Below, in pieces: positions 18,339-27,379 of a stretch of 64,000 nt of DNA. Every line of letters begins with the position of its first letter. Position 1 is the stretch's first letter. The DNA is from Stutzerimonas xanthomarina. Lineage in GTDB: Bacteria > Pseudomonadota > Gammaproteobacteria > Pseudomonadales > Pseudomonadaceae. The notes beneath the pieces were generated by a model, which ran no database searches, was not told the DNA's origin, and was given only the letters and a program-made list of their open reading frames with translations. The position numbers and the translations under genes are program-made. The stretch spans positions 1 through 64,000 of the forward strand of contig NZ_RHQM01000005.1 in NCBI RefSeq assembly GCF_003935375.1, read 5' to 3'.

Positions 18339-19148
18339 ATGCACAATCGCATGATGATCACAGGCGCCGGTTCTGGACTCGGGCGCGAAATCGCCCTGCG
18401 CTGGGCACGTGATGGCTGGCAGCTGGCGCTTTCCGACGTCAATGAAGCTGGCTTGGCGGAAACCCTGAAAATGGTTCGCGAGGCGGGTGGCGATGGCTTC
18501 ATCATGCGCTGTGACGTGCGTGACTACAGCCAGCTGATCGCCTTCGCCCAGGCCTGCGAGGAGAAGCTCGGCGGCATCGATATCGTGGTCAACAACGCCG
18601 GTGTGGCTTCCGGCGGCTTCTTCGACGAGCTGTCGCTGGAGGACTGGGACTGGCAGATCGCGATCAACCTGATGGGCGTGGTCAAGGGCTGCAAGGCGTT
18701 CCTGCCGTTAGTACAGAAGAGCAAGGGCAAGATCATCAACATCGCCTCCATGGCGGCGCTGATGCAGGCGCCGGGCATGAGCAACTACAACGTGGCGAAG
18801 GCCGGCGTCGTAGCGCTGTCGGAAAGCCTGCTGGTCGAGCTGCGCCAGGCCGAGGTCGGCGTGCATGTGGTCTGCCCGTCGTTCTTCCAGACCAACCTGC
18901 TGGATTCCTTCCGCGGCCCGACGCCGAACGTGAAGGCGCAGATCGGCAAGCTGCTGGAGTCCTCGCCGATTACTGCGGCGGACATCGCTGACTACATCCA
19001 CCAGCAGGTCGCCAAGGGCGAGTTCATGATCCTGCCGCACGACGAGGGCCGTATGGCCTGGAAGGTCAAGCAGCAGAACCCTCAGGCGATCTACGACGAG
19101 ATGGCGCTGCTGGCCGAAAAGAAACGCGCCAAGAGCAAGGCGCTCTGA
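18339..19148 (+). CDS. short-chain dehydrogenase/reductase
   Basis: A 269-residue classical SDR. The cofactor motif is TGAGSGLG (residues ~7-14), NNAG is present, the catalytic Ser is in INIASMAALMQ, and the YxxxK motif is YNVAK. The substrate cannot be told. The ATG at 18339 puts the Rossmann glycines at the usual distance from the N-terminus; the frame is open further upstream without a ribosome site. A perfect stem CGGCCGC-TTCG-GCGGCCG (19156-19173) follows the stop but lacks a T-tract. Confidence 0.9.
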   Translation: MHNRMMITGAGSGLGREIALRWARDGWQLALSDVNEAGLAETLKMVREAGGDGFIMRCDVRDYSQLIAFAQACEEKLGGIDIVVNNAGVASGGFFDELSLEDWDWQIAINLMGVVKGCKAFLPLVQKSKGKIINIASMAALMQAPGMSNYNVAKAGVVALSESLLVELRQAEVGVHVVCPSFFQTNLLDSFRGPTPNVKAQIGKLLESSPITAADIADYIHQQVAKGEFMILPHDEGRMAWKVKQQNPQAIYDEMALLAEKKRAKSKAL

Positions 19149-19249
19149 GACTGCCCGGCCGCTTCGGCGGCCGCTGCGGTTGCCTCGGGGAGAGGCGGGG
19201 AGTAGGGTTGCCTGTCCGGCTTTTTTCGCCGTAACCCTATGGATCGCTT

Positions 19250-20407
19250 GTGAATTTTCCCTCCCGCGGGCTGCTGATGCTGGCGCTGGTCCTGGCTGCC
19301 ATCAACCTGCGCCCAGGTATTACCTCCTTCGCTCCGCTGATCGAGCGCATCGCCGAAGAGCTTTCGCTTTCTCGCGGTCTGATCAGTCTCACCACGGCCT
19401 TGCCGGTTCTGCTGATGGGCTTGCTCGCCCCCCTGGCGCCGCGGCTGGCCGTGCGTTTCGGGCTGGAGCGCAGCATCGCGCTGTGCCTCGGGCTGATCGG
19501 CGTGGCATTGCTGTTGCGACTGTTCGGCCACAACGCCGTTCTGCTGATCGGCACCGCCGGGCTGGTTGGCGCAGGGATCGCCGTCGCCGGGCCGCTGCTG
19601 TCCGGCTTCATCAAACGCTATTTCCTTGAGCGCATGGGCCAGACGGCGGCGTGGTACTCGCTGAGCATGGCGGTCGGCGGCACCCTCGGCGTAGTGGTGA
19701 CGGCGCCGGCCACCGAGGTGATGGGGCAGGACTGGACGCGTGGCCTGGCGCTCTGGGCGCTGCCGGCCCTGGCTGCGCTGCTGATCTGGTCGCGCTTGCC
19801 CAATCAGCCGGAAGCCGCCAGCGAGAGTCGTGCCGGTTTGCCCTGGAAGGAGCCTCGGGCCTGGCTGCTCAGTGTCTACTTCGCCCTTCAGGCCGGGCTG
19901 TTCTATGCGCTGGCCACTTGGCTGGTGGCTCGTTATCACGAGGTTGGCTACAGCCTGCTGCAAAGCAATGCGTTCTTCAGTGGCTTCATGCTCATCGGCC
20001 TGCCGAGCGCCTTTGCCATGCCCTGGCTGGCGCAGCGGCTGGGCAATCGGCATCGAATCATGGCGGCGTGCGGCGGGTTGGCGACCCTTTGCCTGGCAGC
20101 AATCGCTCTGGCACCGAGCTGGCAACCCCTGGTGGTCTGCATGCTGCTCGGCGTCGCGCTCAACGGCACTTTCTCCCTGGCGCTGATCTCGCCGATGTAC
20201 GAAGCCAATACTCCGTTGGCGGTCAGCCGTCTGACCGCGATGATGCTCTGCACCGGCTACTGCCTGGCGTGCCTGACGCCGGTACTGGCAGGGCTCGGGC
20301 GTGATCTGGCGGGTGACTATCGCATGCCGTTCCTGGTCCTCACCGGCATGGCGGCATGCATGTCGTTGTTGGCGATGCGCCTGCGGCCACGGCATCAGGA
20401 TCGCTGA
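19250..20407 (+). CDS. MFS transporter of the CynX/NimT family
   Basis: A 385-residue major facilitator with about 12 helices. Family signs are INLRPGITSFAPLIERIAEEL near the start (given as one short family block) and the loop AVRFGLERSI; CynX (cyanate) and NimT (nitroimidazole) are the named members, but the substrate here is unknown. The start is GTG 19250; ATG 19277 would remove only nine residues before the first helix, so the exact start is uncertain. No cyanase or related gene lies beside it. Confidence 0.88.
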   Translation: MNFPSRGLLMLALVLAAINLRPGITSFAPLIERIAEELSLSRGLISLTTALPVLLMGLLAPLAPRLAVRFGLERSIALCLGLIGVALLLRLFGHNAVLLIGTAGLVGAGIAVAGPLLSGFIKRYFLERMGQTAAWYSLSMAVGGTLGVVVTAPATEVMGQDWTRGLALWALPALAALLIWSRLPNQPEAASESRAGLPWKEPRAWLLSVYFALQAGLFYALATWLVARYHEVGYSLLQSNAFFSGFMLIGLPSAFAMPWLAQRLGNRHRIMAACGGLATLCLAAIALAPSWQPLVVCMLLGVALNGTFSLALISPMYEANTPLAVSRLTAMMLCTGYCLACLTPVLAGLGRDLAGDYRMPFLVLTGMAACMSLLAMRLRPRHQDR

Positions 20408-20521
20408 ACCGTCCCGAGGCTGTGGCCTGTTTCACCACTTCCCAAGCCGCGGGTGACCCGCCCGCCGCGCTGTGCTAGAAAGCTCGCCGTCCCAGTTCAT
20501 CCCTGCGTTTCGGAGTTTCGA

Positions 20522-20950
20522 GTGGAGTCTGAATCCATCGTTTATGGCTGCATCCGTGATTGGCCTTCCGCCGACCCCGAGCAGTGCCGCCAGCGCCGGG
20601 CGAACAATCTGGCTGCCGTGCAGGCGTTGCCGCAGGGCGAGGCCTGGCCCTTCATCGGTCGCGAGATGTTTTCCTTCTGCCGTAACGAGGAACTGGGCCT
20701 GTACCAGACCCAGGTGATGCACTTCGGTGCCAGCTACCGCGCAGTGGAGTACGAGTGGGCGCTCTGGGTCCAGCGTTTCGAGGAGCTGCTCAAGCAGTTG
20801 TACTGGACCAGCGCGGTGGTGCACCTGGAAACCGAGCTCAACGGCACCCACACCTTTCGCTGGGAAACCGATACCGGCAGCCACAGTCCGCAGCAGAGCG
20901 ACCTGCGCATGCGCTGTGCCTGGGAGCGCGAGAGCGGTCTGTTCGGCTGA
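20522..20950 (+). CDS. conserved hypothetical protein
   Basis: A 142-residue soluble protein rich in Trp, Glu and Cys. I do not recognise the family. It has no signal peptide or membrane segment. I take GTG 20522 as the start because GGAG lies 8 nt before it; the longer reading begins in unrelated sequence. Features include FIGREMFSFCRNEELGLYQT and an acidic Trp-containing core (VEYEWALWVQRFEELLKQLY). It is convergent with the YheU gene (15-nt gap). Confidence 0.7.
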   Translation: MESESIVYGCIRDWPSADPEQCRQRRANNLAAVQALPQGEAWPFIGREMFSFCRNEELGLYQTQVMHFGASYRAVEYEWALWVQRFEELLKQLYWTSAVVHLETELNGTHTFRWETDTGSHSPQQSDLRMRCAWERESGLFG

Positions 20951-20965
20951 AGCGCGCGGCGGCGT

Positions 20966-21193
20966 TCAGTCCAGCCACTCGCGCGGCACATCGCGCCTGA
21001 GGGCCAGCTGGCATTGCTGACTGTCGGGGTCGAAGACGATCACCGCCTCCCCCTTGTCCAGCGCGCGGCGCACCCGTGTCACCCGGGTTTCAAGCGGCGT
21101 TTCGTCACCATTATCGGTGCCATCGCGGGTGACGAAATCTTCTATTAGGCGGGTCAGGGTGTCCGGTTCGAGCTGGTCGTGCGGTATGAGCAT
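20966..21193 (-). CDS. YheU family (UPF0270) protein
   Basis: A 75-residue protein matching YheU: MLIPHDQLEPDTLTRLIEDF, then TREGTD-like FVTRDGTDNGDE, and a C-terminal segment with IVFDPDSQQCQL. The function is unknown. ATG 21193 gives the standard N-terminus; the frame is open for 27 codons upstream. It lies 44 nt downstream of the hybrid kinase on the same strand and could be cotranscribed with it. Confidence 0.9.
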   Translation of the reverse strand: MLIPHDQLEPDTLTRLIEDFVTRDGTDNGDETPLETRVTRVRRALDKGEAVIVFDPDSQQCQLALRRDVPREWLD

Positions 21194-21237
21194 GGGATTT
21201 CTTCGGGTGAGCCGGTTTGCCACAAGGCCGGCGGACG

Positions 21238-23985
21238 TTAGCTCGCGCCGCCCTGCAGGTAGCTGTCCAGGCAAGCATACAGCTGCCGGCTCTCCAGAGG
21301 TTTACCGATGAATTCATCCATACCCGATTCCAGGCCGCGCTGACGGTGCTCTGCCAGTACGTGGGCGGTCACGGCGATGATCGGCACGGCCTGTAATTCA
21401 AGCTCCGCTTCCAGCTTGCGTATCCGCCGGCTGGCTTCGAAGCCATCAAGCTCCGGCATTTCGCAGTCCATCAGGATCAGTTGCACGGCTTCCGGATCGC
21501 GACGATAGAGGTCCACGGCCTGGCGTCCGTTGTCGGCGAGCTGAACCGCGTAACCGCGCTTTTTCAGCAGGCCGCGCACCACCATCTGATTCACCGGATT
21601 GTCCTCGGCGACCAGAATGCAGGGTTCGCGGGGTGGCTGCTCTGCTGGTGCAACGTCGGTCGCTTCGCTAGCCTGCTGAGGCGCTGGAGTGTATAGCGCC
21701 TGCAACGCCTCACGCAGCGGCGTGCTCTGCAGCGGTAGCGCCAGGCTGATCAGACGTAACCCGGGCGATGGCGGTGGCGGCTCGTGGACCGGCGAATAGA
21801 GCATCAGCACCCGCTGATTCGCCTCCAGATGCGGGCGAAGACGCTCCAGCCACTGCGCCGGACTGCCCGGCCAGGGCGCCAGCAGAACCATCAGTGGCGG
21901 GGCGGTGAAGTCCGACAGGTAGTCCGGCAGGCATTCCGGGGTCTGGCAGCGCTCGGTGCGCATGCCCCAGCGCCGCAGCAGATGGCTCAACGCCTCGAGG
22001 CCCTCGGTATCCTGCGAAGCGAGCAGCGCCGGGCGGCCGCCGAGCAGGTGGTTCAGCGGGTCTTCCACATCGCTGGCGCTTTGCAGCGGGATTTCGAAAC
22101 AGAAGCGGCTGCCGCGGCCCGGTGCGCTCTGCACCTCGATATGGCCATTCATCATTTCCACCAGTTCCTTGCTGATCGCCAGGCCCAATCCGCTGCCACC
22201 GTAACGTCGAGTGGTGCTCGAGTCGCCCTGGGAGAAGGATTCGAACAACTGCGCCAGCACTTCCTGACGCATGCCGATACCGCTGTCGCTGACGCAGAAC
22301 ACCAGGCGCCGGGTGCCTTCCTGAGTCTGGCGGCAGGAGACTTCGAGCAGTACGTGGCCGTGCTCGGTGAATTTCAGCGCATTGCTCAGCAGGTTCATCA
22401 GAATCTGTTTGAGTCGCGTGGGGTCGCCACGAATCCGTCGCGGTACGCCGGGCTCCAGGCCTACGTGCAGGCTCAGCTGTTTCTCCAGCGCCTGCGCGGT
22501 GAACAGCCGGATGGTTTCGGAAATCAGGATTTCCAGATCGAAGTCGATGTCTTCCAGGCTGAGCTTGCCGGAGCCTATCCGGGCGTAGTCGAGGATGTCG
22601 TTGATCACCGCCATCAGCGAGTTGCCGGAGCTGGAGATGGTATCCAGATAGAACTGCTGGCTGCGGTCCAGCGGCGTTTCACGCAGCAGTTGCAGCATGC
22701 CGAGCACGCCATTGAGCGGAGTGCGGATCTCGTGACTCATCTTGGCCAGGAAGCGGCTCTTGGCTTCATTCTCGCTGGCGGCCCGCTCGGCGGCCTCACG
22801 CGAGCGGTAGCCCTCTTCCTTGAGCAGGTTGATGCGATCGGCCAGGCCGATGGACAGGGTGATCAGTTCGAAAGCGACGCTGGCCTTGACCACCGCCGCG
22901 CCGTACAGGCCGAACAGCTCGAAGCCCAGCGAGCCGGCCGTGACCAGGATGAACGAGGCCAGCAGCACGCCCCAGGCCAGGGTGTAGTAGACGCCATAGC
23001 GCACGCCGCGACGCCAGACGAAGGCGCCGGTGGCAAGCAGGCCGACCGAGGCGGCGATCACCGTGATGCTGGCCAGGATGCTCCAGGTCTGCACGTCCAG
23101 CAGCAGCCCGGAAACCATGCTGCCGAGGGCGATCAGCAGCGTGCAGCGCAGCACCAGGTCGAGCCGTGGAAAGAGCTCGCGGGTGTGCAGGAAGTGGCGG
23201 CTGAACTGAATGGCGATCAGGCAATGGCTGAACATCAGGACGTAGATGCCCATGGCCACCAGCCCGCCGTCGTCGGCCAGCCATTTGACCAGCAGGCCGT
23301 CGAATGAGAGCGCGAACAGTCCGACGTTGAGGGTGTAGACCAGATACCAGAAGTACGCCGGCTCGCGCAGCGAGGCGAAGAGGAACAGGTTGTAGCAGAA
23401 CATCGCGAACAGCACGCCGTAGAAGGCGCCGCTGATGCCGCTCAACTCCTGTTGCTGGGCCGCGCTGGCGTTGTAGCTGCTGAAGTACAGCGGCACGTAG
23501 AGCGTGCTGGTGGTCTTGATGCGCAACAGAAGGGTGGTTTCGCCCGGAGGCAGATCGACGGGAAACCAGAAGTCGCTGACCTTTACCGGACGATCCGCGA
23601 AGGGGTAGCGATCCCCGGTCAGCTGCCTGCTGGTGCTGCCGTCGGGGTACTGCAGGAACAGCTCGATGTGGTCGAGCAGCGGGTAGTTGATTTCGACGAA
23701 GCCGCCGAGCGGTGCGTCCAACTCGTTGACCAGTCTGGCGCGTAACCACCATGTCGAGCTGTTCTTGCCCTCGTTCACATGGCCGCTCTCGACGGTGCGC
23801 ATGCGCTCGTCCGCGAATGCCATGACTTCATCGACATCCAGCGCGCCATCCGGGTCCTCGAGGTAGAGGGTGCCGCTTCCGAGTGACTTGCGCAGGTCGG
23901 GTGAATCAAACACGACGGGCGAGATTGCCCAGGCTTGGAGCGACAGGCAAAACAGCAGCAAAGCCAGGCATGAACGCGGCGTCAT
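21238..23985 (-). CDS. hybrid sensor histidine kinase with 7TMR-DISM sensor
   Basis: A 915-residue inner-membrane kinase. It has a signal peptide (~1-21), a periplasmic 7TMR-DISM extracellular domain (~30-165) like those of RetS and LadS, and seven helices (~195-385). The kinase core follows, with His418 in MSHEIRTPLNG, an ATPase with NLLSNALKF and SGLGLAISKELVEMM, and a receiver with Asp840 in LILMDCEMPELDGF. There is no HPt or output domain, so the phosphate must go to another protein. The sensor type binds carbohydrates or small ligands. It sits directly downstream of the NAGGN genes, as I recall for PA3462, suggesting an osmotic or envelope signal. Confidence 0.93.
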   Translation of the reverse strand: MTPRSCLALLLFCLSLQAWAISPVVFDSPDLRKSLGSGTLYLEDPDGALDVDEVMAFADERMRTVESGHVNEGKNSSTWWLRARLVNELDAPLGGFVEINYPLLDHIELFLQYPDGSTSRQLTGDRYPFADRPVKVSDFWFPVDLPPGETTLLLRIKTTSTLYVPLYFSSYNASAAQQQELSGISGAFYGVLFAMFCYNLFLFASLREPAYFWYLVYTLNVGLFALSFDGLLVKWLADDGGLVAMGIYVLMFSHCLIAIQFSRHFLHTRELFPRLDLVLRCTLLIALGSMVSGLLLDVQTWSILASITVIAASVGLLATGAFVWRRGVRYGVYYTLAWGVLLASFILVTAGSLGFELFGLYGAAVVKASVAFELITLSIGLADRINLLKEEGYRSREAAERAASENEAKSRFLAKMSHEIRTPLNGVLGMLQLLRETPLDRSQQFYLDTISSSGNSLMAVINDILDYARIGSGKLSLEDIDFDLEILISETIRLFTAQALEKQLSLHVGLEPGVPRRIRGDPTRLKQILMNLLSNALKFTEHGHVLLEVSCRQTQEGTRRLVFCVSDSGIGMRQEVLAQLFESFSQGDSSTTRRYGGSGLGLAISKELVEMMNGHIEVQSAPGRGSRFCFEIPLQSASDVEDPLNHLLGGRPALLASQDTEGLEALSHLLRRWGMRTERCQTPECLPDYLSDFTAPPLMVLLAPWPGSPAQWLERLRPHLEANQRVLMLYSPVHEPPPPSPGLRLISLALPLQSTPLREALQALYTPAPQQASEATDVAPAEQPPREPCILVAEDNPVNQMVVRGLLKKRGYAVQLADNGRQAVDLYRRDPEAVQLILMDCEMPELDGFEASRRIRKLEAELELQAVPIIAVTAHVLAEHRQRGLESGMDEFIGKPLESRQLYACLDSYLQGGAS

Positions 23986-24179
23986 GTTTCGTTCCGGAAG
24001 AGGCGCGCCCGAATGGGCGACACATATTAGTAGAGCGATGTGACGGTACCGATTCCTTGGGCTCTACATGGCGCCTTCAGAGTGCCGCACGTCCTTGTCC
24101 GGTTAACTTTGCCGAGTTACGCGCCGAGCGGCAAGCGTCTGCTGCGCGAAGCAGGCGCCTGGTCACGTAAGCCAATGAC

Positions 24180-25385
24180 TCAACTTTCACGCTCCTGGGG
24201 GTGGTGCTGGCGCCCGATCAGTGTGTCGACGGGTGGCACGCGGGTGTCGTTCTCCATCTGCGCATCGTGTTCCAGTTGATGGCTGAAACGTTCCAGCGAG
24301 TCCTTCGAGTGTTGGGAGTCGCTGGCGAAGACCGGCTGGCTGAGCATGTAGCCGCAGAGCAGGCGGCTCATCGCCGCGAGGCTGTCGATGTGGGTGCGTT
24401 CGTAGCCATGGGTGGCATCGCAGCCGAAGGCCAGCAGCGCGGTGCGGATGTCGTGTCCCGCTTCGACCGCCGACTGGGCGTCGCTGTGGTAGTAGCGGAA
24501 CAGGTCGCGGCGCACCGGGATCTCGTTCTCGCTGGCGAGCTTTAGCAGGTGGCGCGACAGATGAAAGTCGTAGGGGCCGCCGGAATCCTGCATCGCCACA
24601 GTTACCGCGTGCTCACTGGAGGCCTGGCCCTTGGCCGCCGGCGCGATGTCGATCCCGACGAACTCGCTGACATCCCAGGGCAGGGCGCCGGCGGCTCCGG
24701 AGCCGGTTTCCTCGGTGATGGTGAACAGCGGATGTACATCGATGGGTGGTTCGCGGCCGCTTTCGACGATGGCCTTCAGTGCCGCCAGCAGCGCGGCGAC
24801 GCCAGCCTTGTCATCCAGGTGGCGGGCGCTGATGTAGCCGTTCTCGGTGAATTCCGGCATCGGATCGAAGGCGACGAAATCACCGACGTTGACCCCCAGC
24901 GCGCAGGTTTCGTTGCGGCTGTAGGTATAGGCGTCCAGGCGCAGCTCGACGTGGTCCCAGCTCACCGGTGCTTCATCCACGGCGGTATTGAAGGCATGCC
25001 CCGATGCGAGCAGCGGCAGTACGCTACCGCGGATAACTCCGGTATCGGTGAAGACACTGACGCGGCTGCCCTCGGCGAAGCGGCTCGACCAGCAGCCCAC
25101 CGGCGCCAGGCCCAGGCGGCCGGTATCCTGAATCTCGCGAACAATGGCGCCGATGGTGTCCAGGTGCGCCGCGACGGCGCGATCCGGGCTGTAGCGCCGG
25201 CCCTTGAGTGTGGCGCGGATGGTCCCGCGGCGGGTCAGCTCGTAGGGGATGCCCAGCTCGGCCAGGCGCTCGGCAACATAGCGCACAATTGTGTCGGTGA
25301 ATCCGGTGGGGCTGGGGATGGCGAGCATCTCCAGCAACACGCGTTGCATGTAGTTGAGATCGGGTTCGGGGAGTTTTGCGGTCAT
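24180..25385 (-). CDS. NAGGN-system M42 family peptidase
   Basis: A 401-residue M42-type metallo-aminopeptidase of the osmoprotectant NAGGN clade. Metal-site motifs are AAHLDTIGA, SARHLDDKAGVAALL, ITEETGSGAAGAL and, later, YYHSDAQSAVE. The C-terminal ~45 residues are charged and atypical. Its exact role in N-acetylglutaminylglutamine amide metabolism is unproven; degrading the dipeptide when osmolarity falls is one idea. I chose ATG 25385, since the frame runs open upstream into sequence unlike the family. It follows ngg by 119 nt. Confidence 0.9.
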   Translation of the reverse strand: MTAKLPEPDLNYMQRVLLEMLAIPSPTGFTDTIVRYVAERLAELGIPYELTRRGTIRATLKGRRYSPDRAVAAHLDTIGAIVREIQDTGRLGLAPVGCWSSRFAEGSRVSVFTDTGVIRGSVLPLLASGHAFNTAVDEAPVSWDHVELRLDAYTYSRNETCALGVNVGDFVAFDPMPEFTENGYISARHLDDKAGVAALLAALKAIVESGREPPIDVHPLFTITEETGSGAAGALPWDVSEFVGIDIAPAAKGQASSEHAVTVAMQDSGGPYDFHLSRHLLKLASENEIPVRRDLFRYYHSDAQSAVEAGHDIRTALLAFGCDATHGYERTHIDSLAAMSRLLCGYMLSQPVFASDSQHSKDSLERFSHQLEHDAQMENDTRVPPVDTLIGRQHHPQERES

Positions 25386-25504
25386 GAGAGCTCCTGTTGA
25401 CGGTGCCTTTTCAGCCACCGGATGGAGTGAATGTCGGAGAGCGGGACCCGCCATAGTGACGAGTGACCTGTGGCGCCCCGGCTTGGCGCCGGGTCGCGCC
25501 AGAC

Positions 25505-27244
25505 TCAACCTGCGGTGCTGAGTGGGAAGAGCAGGTCGATGAAGCGTTCGGCGGTCGGCTGCGGCTGATGATTGGCCAGGCCGACGCGCTCGTTGGCCTC
25601 GATGAAGACGTACTCCGGCTGGTCCGGTGCCGGCACCAGCAGGTCCAGGCCCACCACCGGGATGTCCAGTGCGCGGGCGGCGCGTACGGCGGCGTCGACC
25701 AGCTCGGGGTGCAGTTGCGCGGTGACGTCTTCCAGCGTGCCACCGGTATGCAGGTTGGCGGTGCGGCGCACCGCGAGCCGGTGTCCGTCCGGCAATACAC
25801 TTTCGAAGTCGAAGCCGGCGTCGCGCAGGCAGCGCTGGGTTTCCTCATCCAGCGGAATGGAACTCTCACCGCCGGTAGCGGCCTGGCGCCGGCGGCTCTG
25901 CTTCTCGATCAGCGAACCGATGCTGGTGCGGCCATCTCCGATGACTTCCGCCGGGCGGCGTATCGCCGCGGCGACCACCTCGAAACCGATCACCACGATG
26001 CGCAGGTCGAACCCTGGATGAAAGCTTTCCAGCAGCACGCGGCTGTCGTACTGCCGGGCGCGCTGGATGGCGTCTTCCATTTCGATCGCATCGCGCAGGT
26101 CCACGGCGACGCCCATGCCCTGTTCGCCATCCACCGGCTTGACCACCACGCTGCCGTGCTCGGCGAGGAACGCGGCATTTTCCTTCGGGCCGGCGGCCAG
26201 TTGTTGCGCCGGAAGACAGATGCCGGCCTGGGACAGGGTGCGGTGGGTCAGGCGCTTGTCCTGGCAAAGCGTCATGCTGACAGCCGAGGTCAGGTCGGAT
26301 AGCGACTCTCGGCAGCGTACCCGCCGGCCGCCCTGGGTCAGGGTGAACAGACCGGCTTCGGCATCGTTGATCTCGATCTCGATGCCGCGCCGCCGGGCCT
26401 CGTCGACGATGATCTTGGCGTAGGGGTTGAGCTTTGCTTCCGGGCCAGGGCCGAGGAACAGCGGCTGGTTGAAGCTGTTCTTGCGCTTGACGGTGAAGGT
26501 CTGCAGATCACGGAAGCCCAGCTTGGCGTACAGCGCCTTGGCCTGCTGGTTGTCGTGCAGTACCGACAGATCGAGATAGGCCAGGCCGCGGCCCATGTAG
26601 TGTTCGATCAGGTGACGCACCAGCGCCTCGCCGACGCCCGGCCGCGGGCAGCTTGGCGAAACCGCCAGGCACCACAGGCTGGAGCCGTTTTCCGGATCGT
26701 TGAAGGCGCGGTGGTGGTCGATGCCCATCACGCTGCCGATGATTTGCCCGGAGGTTTCGTCCTCGGCCAGCCAGTACACCGGGCCGCCCTGTTCGCGCGG
26801 GGTGCAGCGCTCCGGGTCGACGGGCATCATGCCGCGCGCCTGGTACAGACCGTTGATGGCCTGCCAGTCGGCTTCGCTCTGGGCACGACGCACGCAGAAA
26901 CCGCGGAAACGCTTCTGCGAAGGGCGGTAGTCGGTGAACCAGATACGCAGGGTATCGGAGGGGTCGAGGAAGAGTTGCTGCGGTGCATAGGACAGCACCT
27001 GATGTGGCGCGGCGACGTACAGCGCGATATCGCGCTCGCCCGCCTGTTCGTTGAGCAGTTCGGCAGCGAGTTGGGCGGGATCGGAGTAGGTGTGGCCGAC
27101 CAGAATGCGACCCCAGCCGCAATGCAGGATCACCGGGCCGCAGGGCTCCTCCTGACCGTCCTCGGCGAAGCGTGCCTGCAGCCGCTGGTAGGTCGGAGCC
27201 TGACCGCGCAACAGACGCTGACCGTAGGCTTGGGACTTCTGCAT
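25505..27244 (-). CDS. ngg: N-acetylglutaminylglutamine synthetase (GNAT + ATP-grasp)
   Basis: A 579-residue fusion. The N-terminal half (~100-290) is a GNAT acetyltransferase with the acyl-CoA signature region LAVSPSCPRPGVGEALVRH (one short block). The C-terminal half (~300-579) is an ATP-grasp ligase with VVVKPVDGEQGMGVAVDLR, LLESFHPGFDLRIVVIG and VGLDLLVPAPDQPEYVFIE. The enzyme joins glutamines and acetylates the product, making N-acetylglutaminylglutamine, which AsnO then amidates. In P. aeruginosa and Sinorhizobium NAGGN accumulates under osmotic stress. The gene lies 135 nt after asnO. Confidence 0.95.
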   Translation of the reverse strand: MQKSQAYGQRLLRGQAPTYQRLQARFAEDGQEEPCGPVILHCGWGRILVGHTYSDPAQLAAELLNEQAGERDIALYVAAPHQVLSYAPQQLFLDPSDTLRIWFTDYRPSQKRFRGFCVRRAQSEADWQAINGLYQARGMMPVDPERCTPREQGGPVYWLAEDETSGQIIGSVMGIDHHRAFNDPENGSSLWCLAVSPSCPRPGVGEALVRHLIEHYMGRGLAYLDLSVLHDNQQAKALYAKLGFRDLQTFTVKRKNSFNQPLFLGPGPEAKLNPYAKIIVDEARRRGIEIEINDAEAGLFTLTQGGRRVRCRESLSDLTSAVSMTLCQDKRLTHRTLSQAGICLPAQQLAAGPKENAAFLAEHGSVVVKPVDGEQGMGVAVDLRDAIEMEDAIQRARQYDSRVLLESFHPGFDLRIVVIGFEVVAAAIRRPAEVIGDGRTSIGSLIEKQSRRRQAATGGESSIPLDEETQRCLRDAGFDFESVLPDGHRLAVRRTANLHTGGTLEDVTAQLHPELVDAAVRAARALDIPVVGLDLLVPAPDQPEYVFIEANERVGLANHQPQPTAERFIDLLFPLSTAG

Positions 27245-27379
27245 GGTGCGTTCCTTGATGCTAAGTCACGAACCGGCAGCGGCGGGGCGATGTGCTTGCC
27301 CCCGTGGCGCGTGGCAACCGCAGCCGTTCGTGAGCGGGTTATCGGGGCCGTCGTGGCCTGGCGCCTGCAGCGGCCAACG

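Noticed and set aside
19091..20395. 434-codon minus-strand frame over the MFS gene
   Set aside because: Antisense shadow, rich in Gln and Arg, no known family and no start signal.
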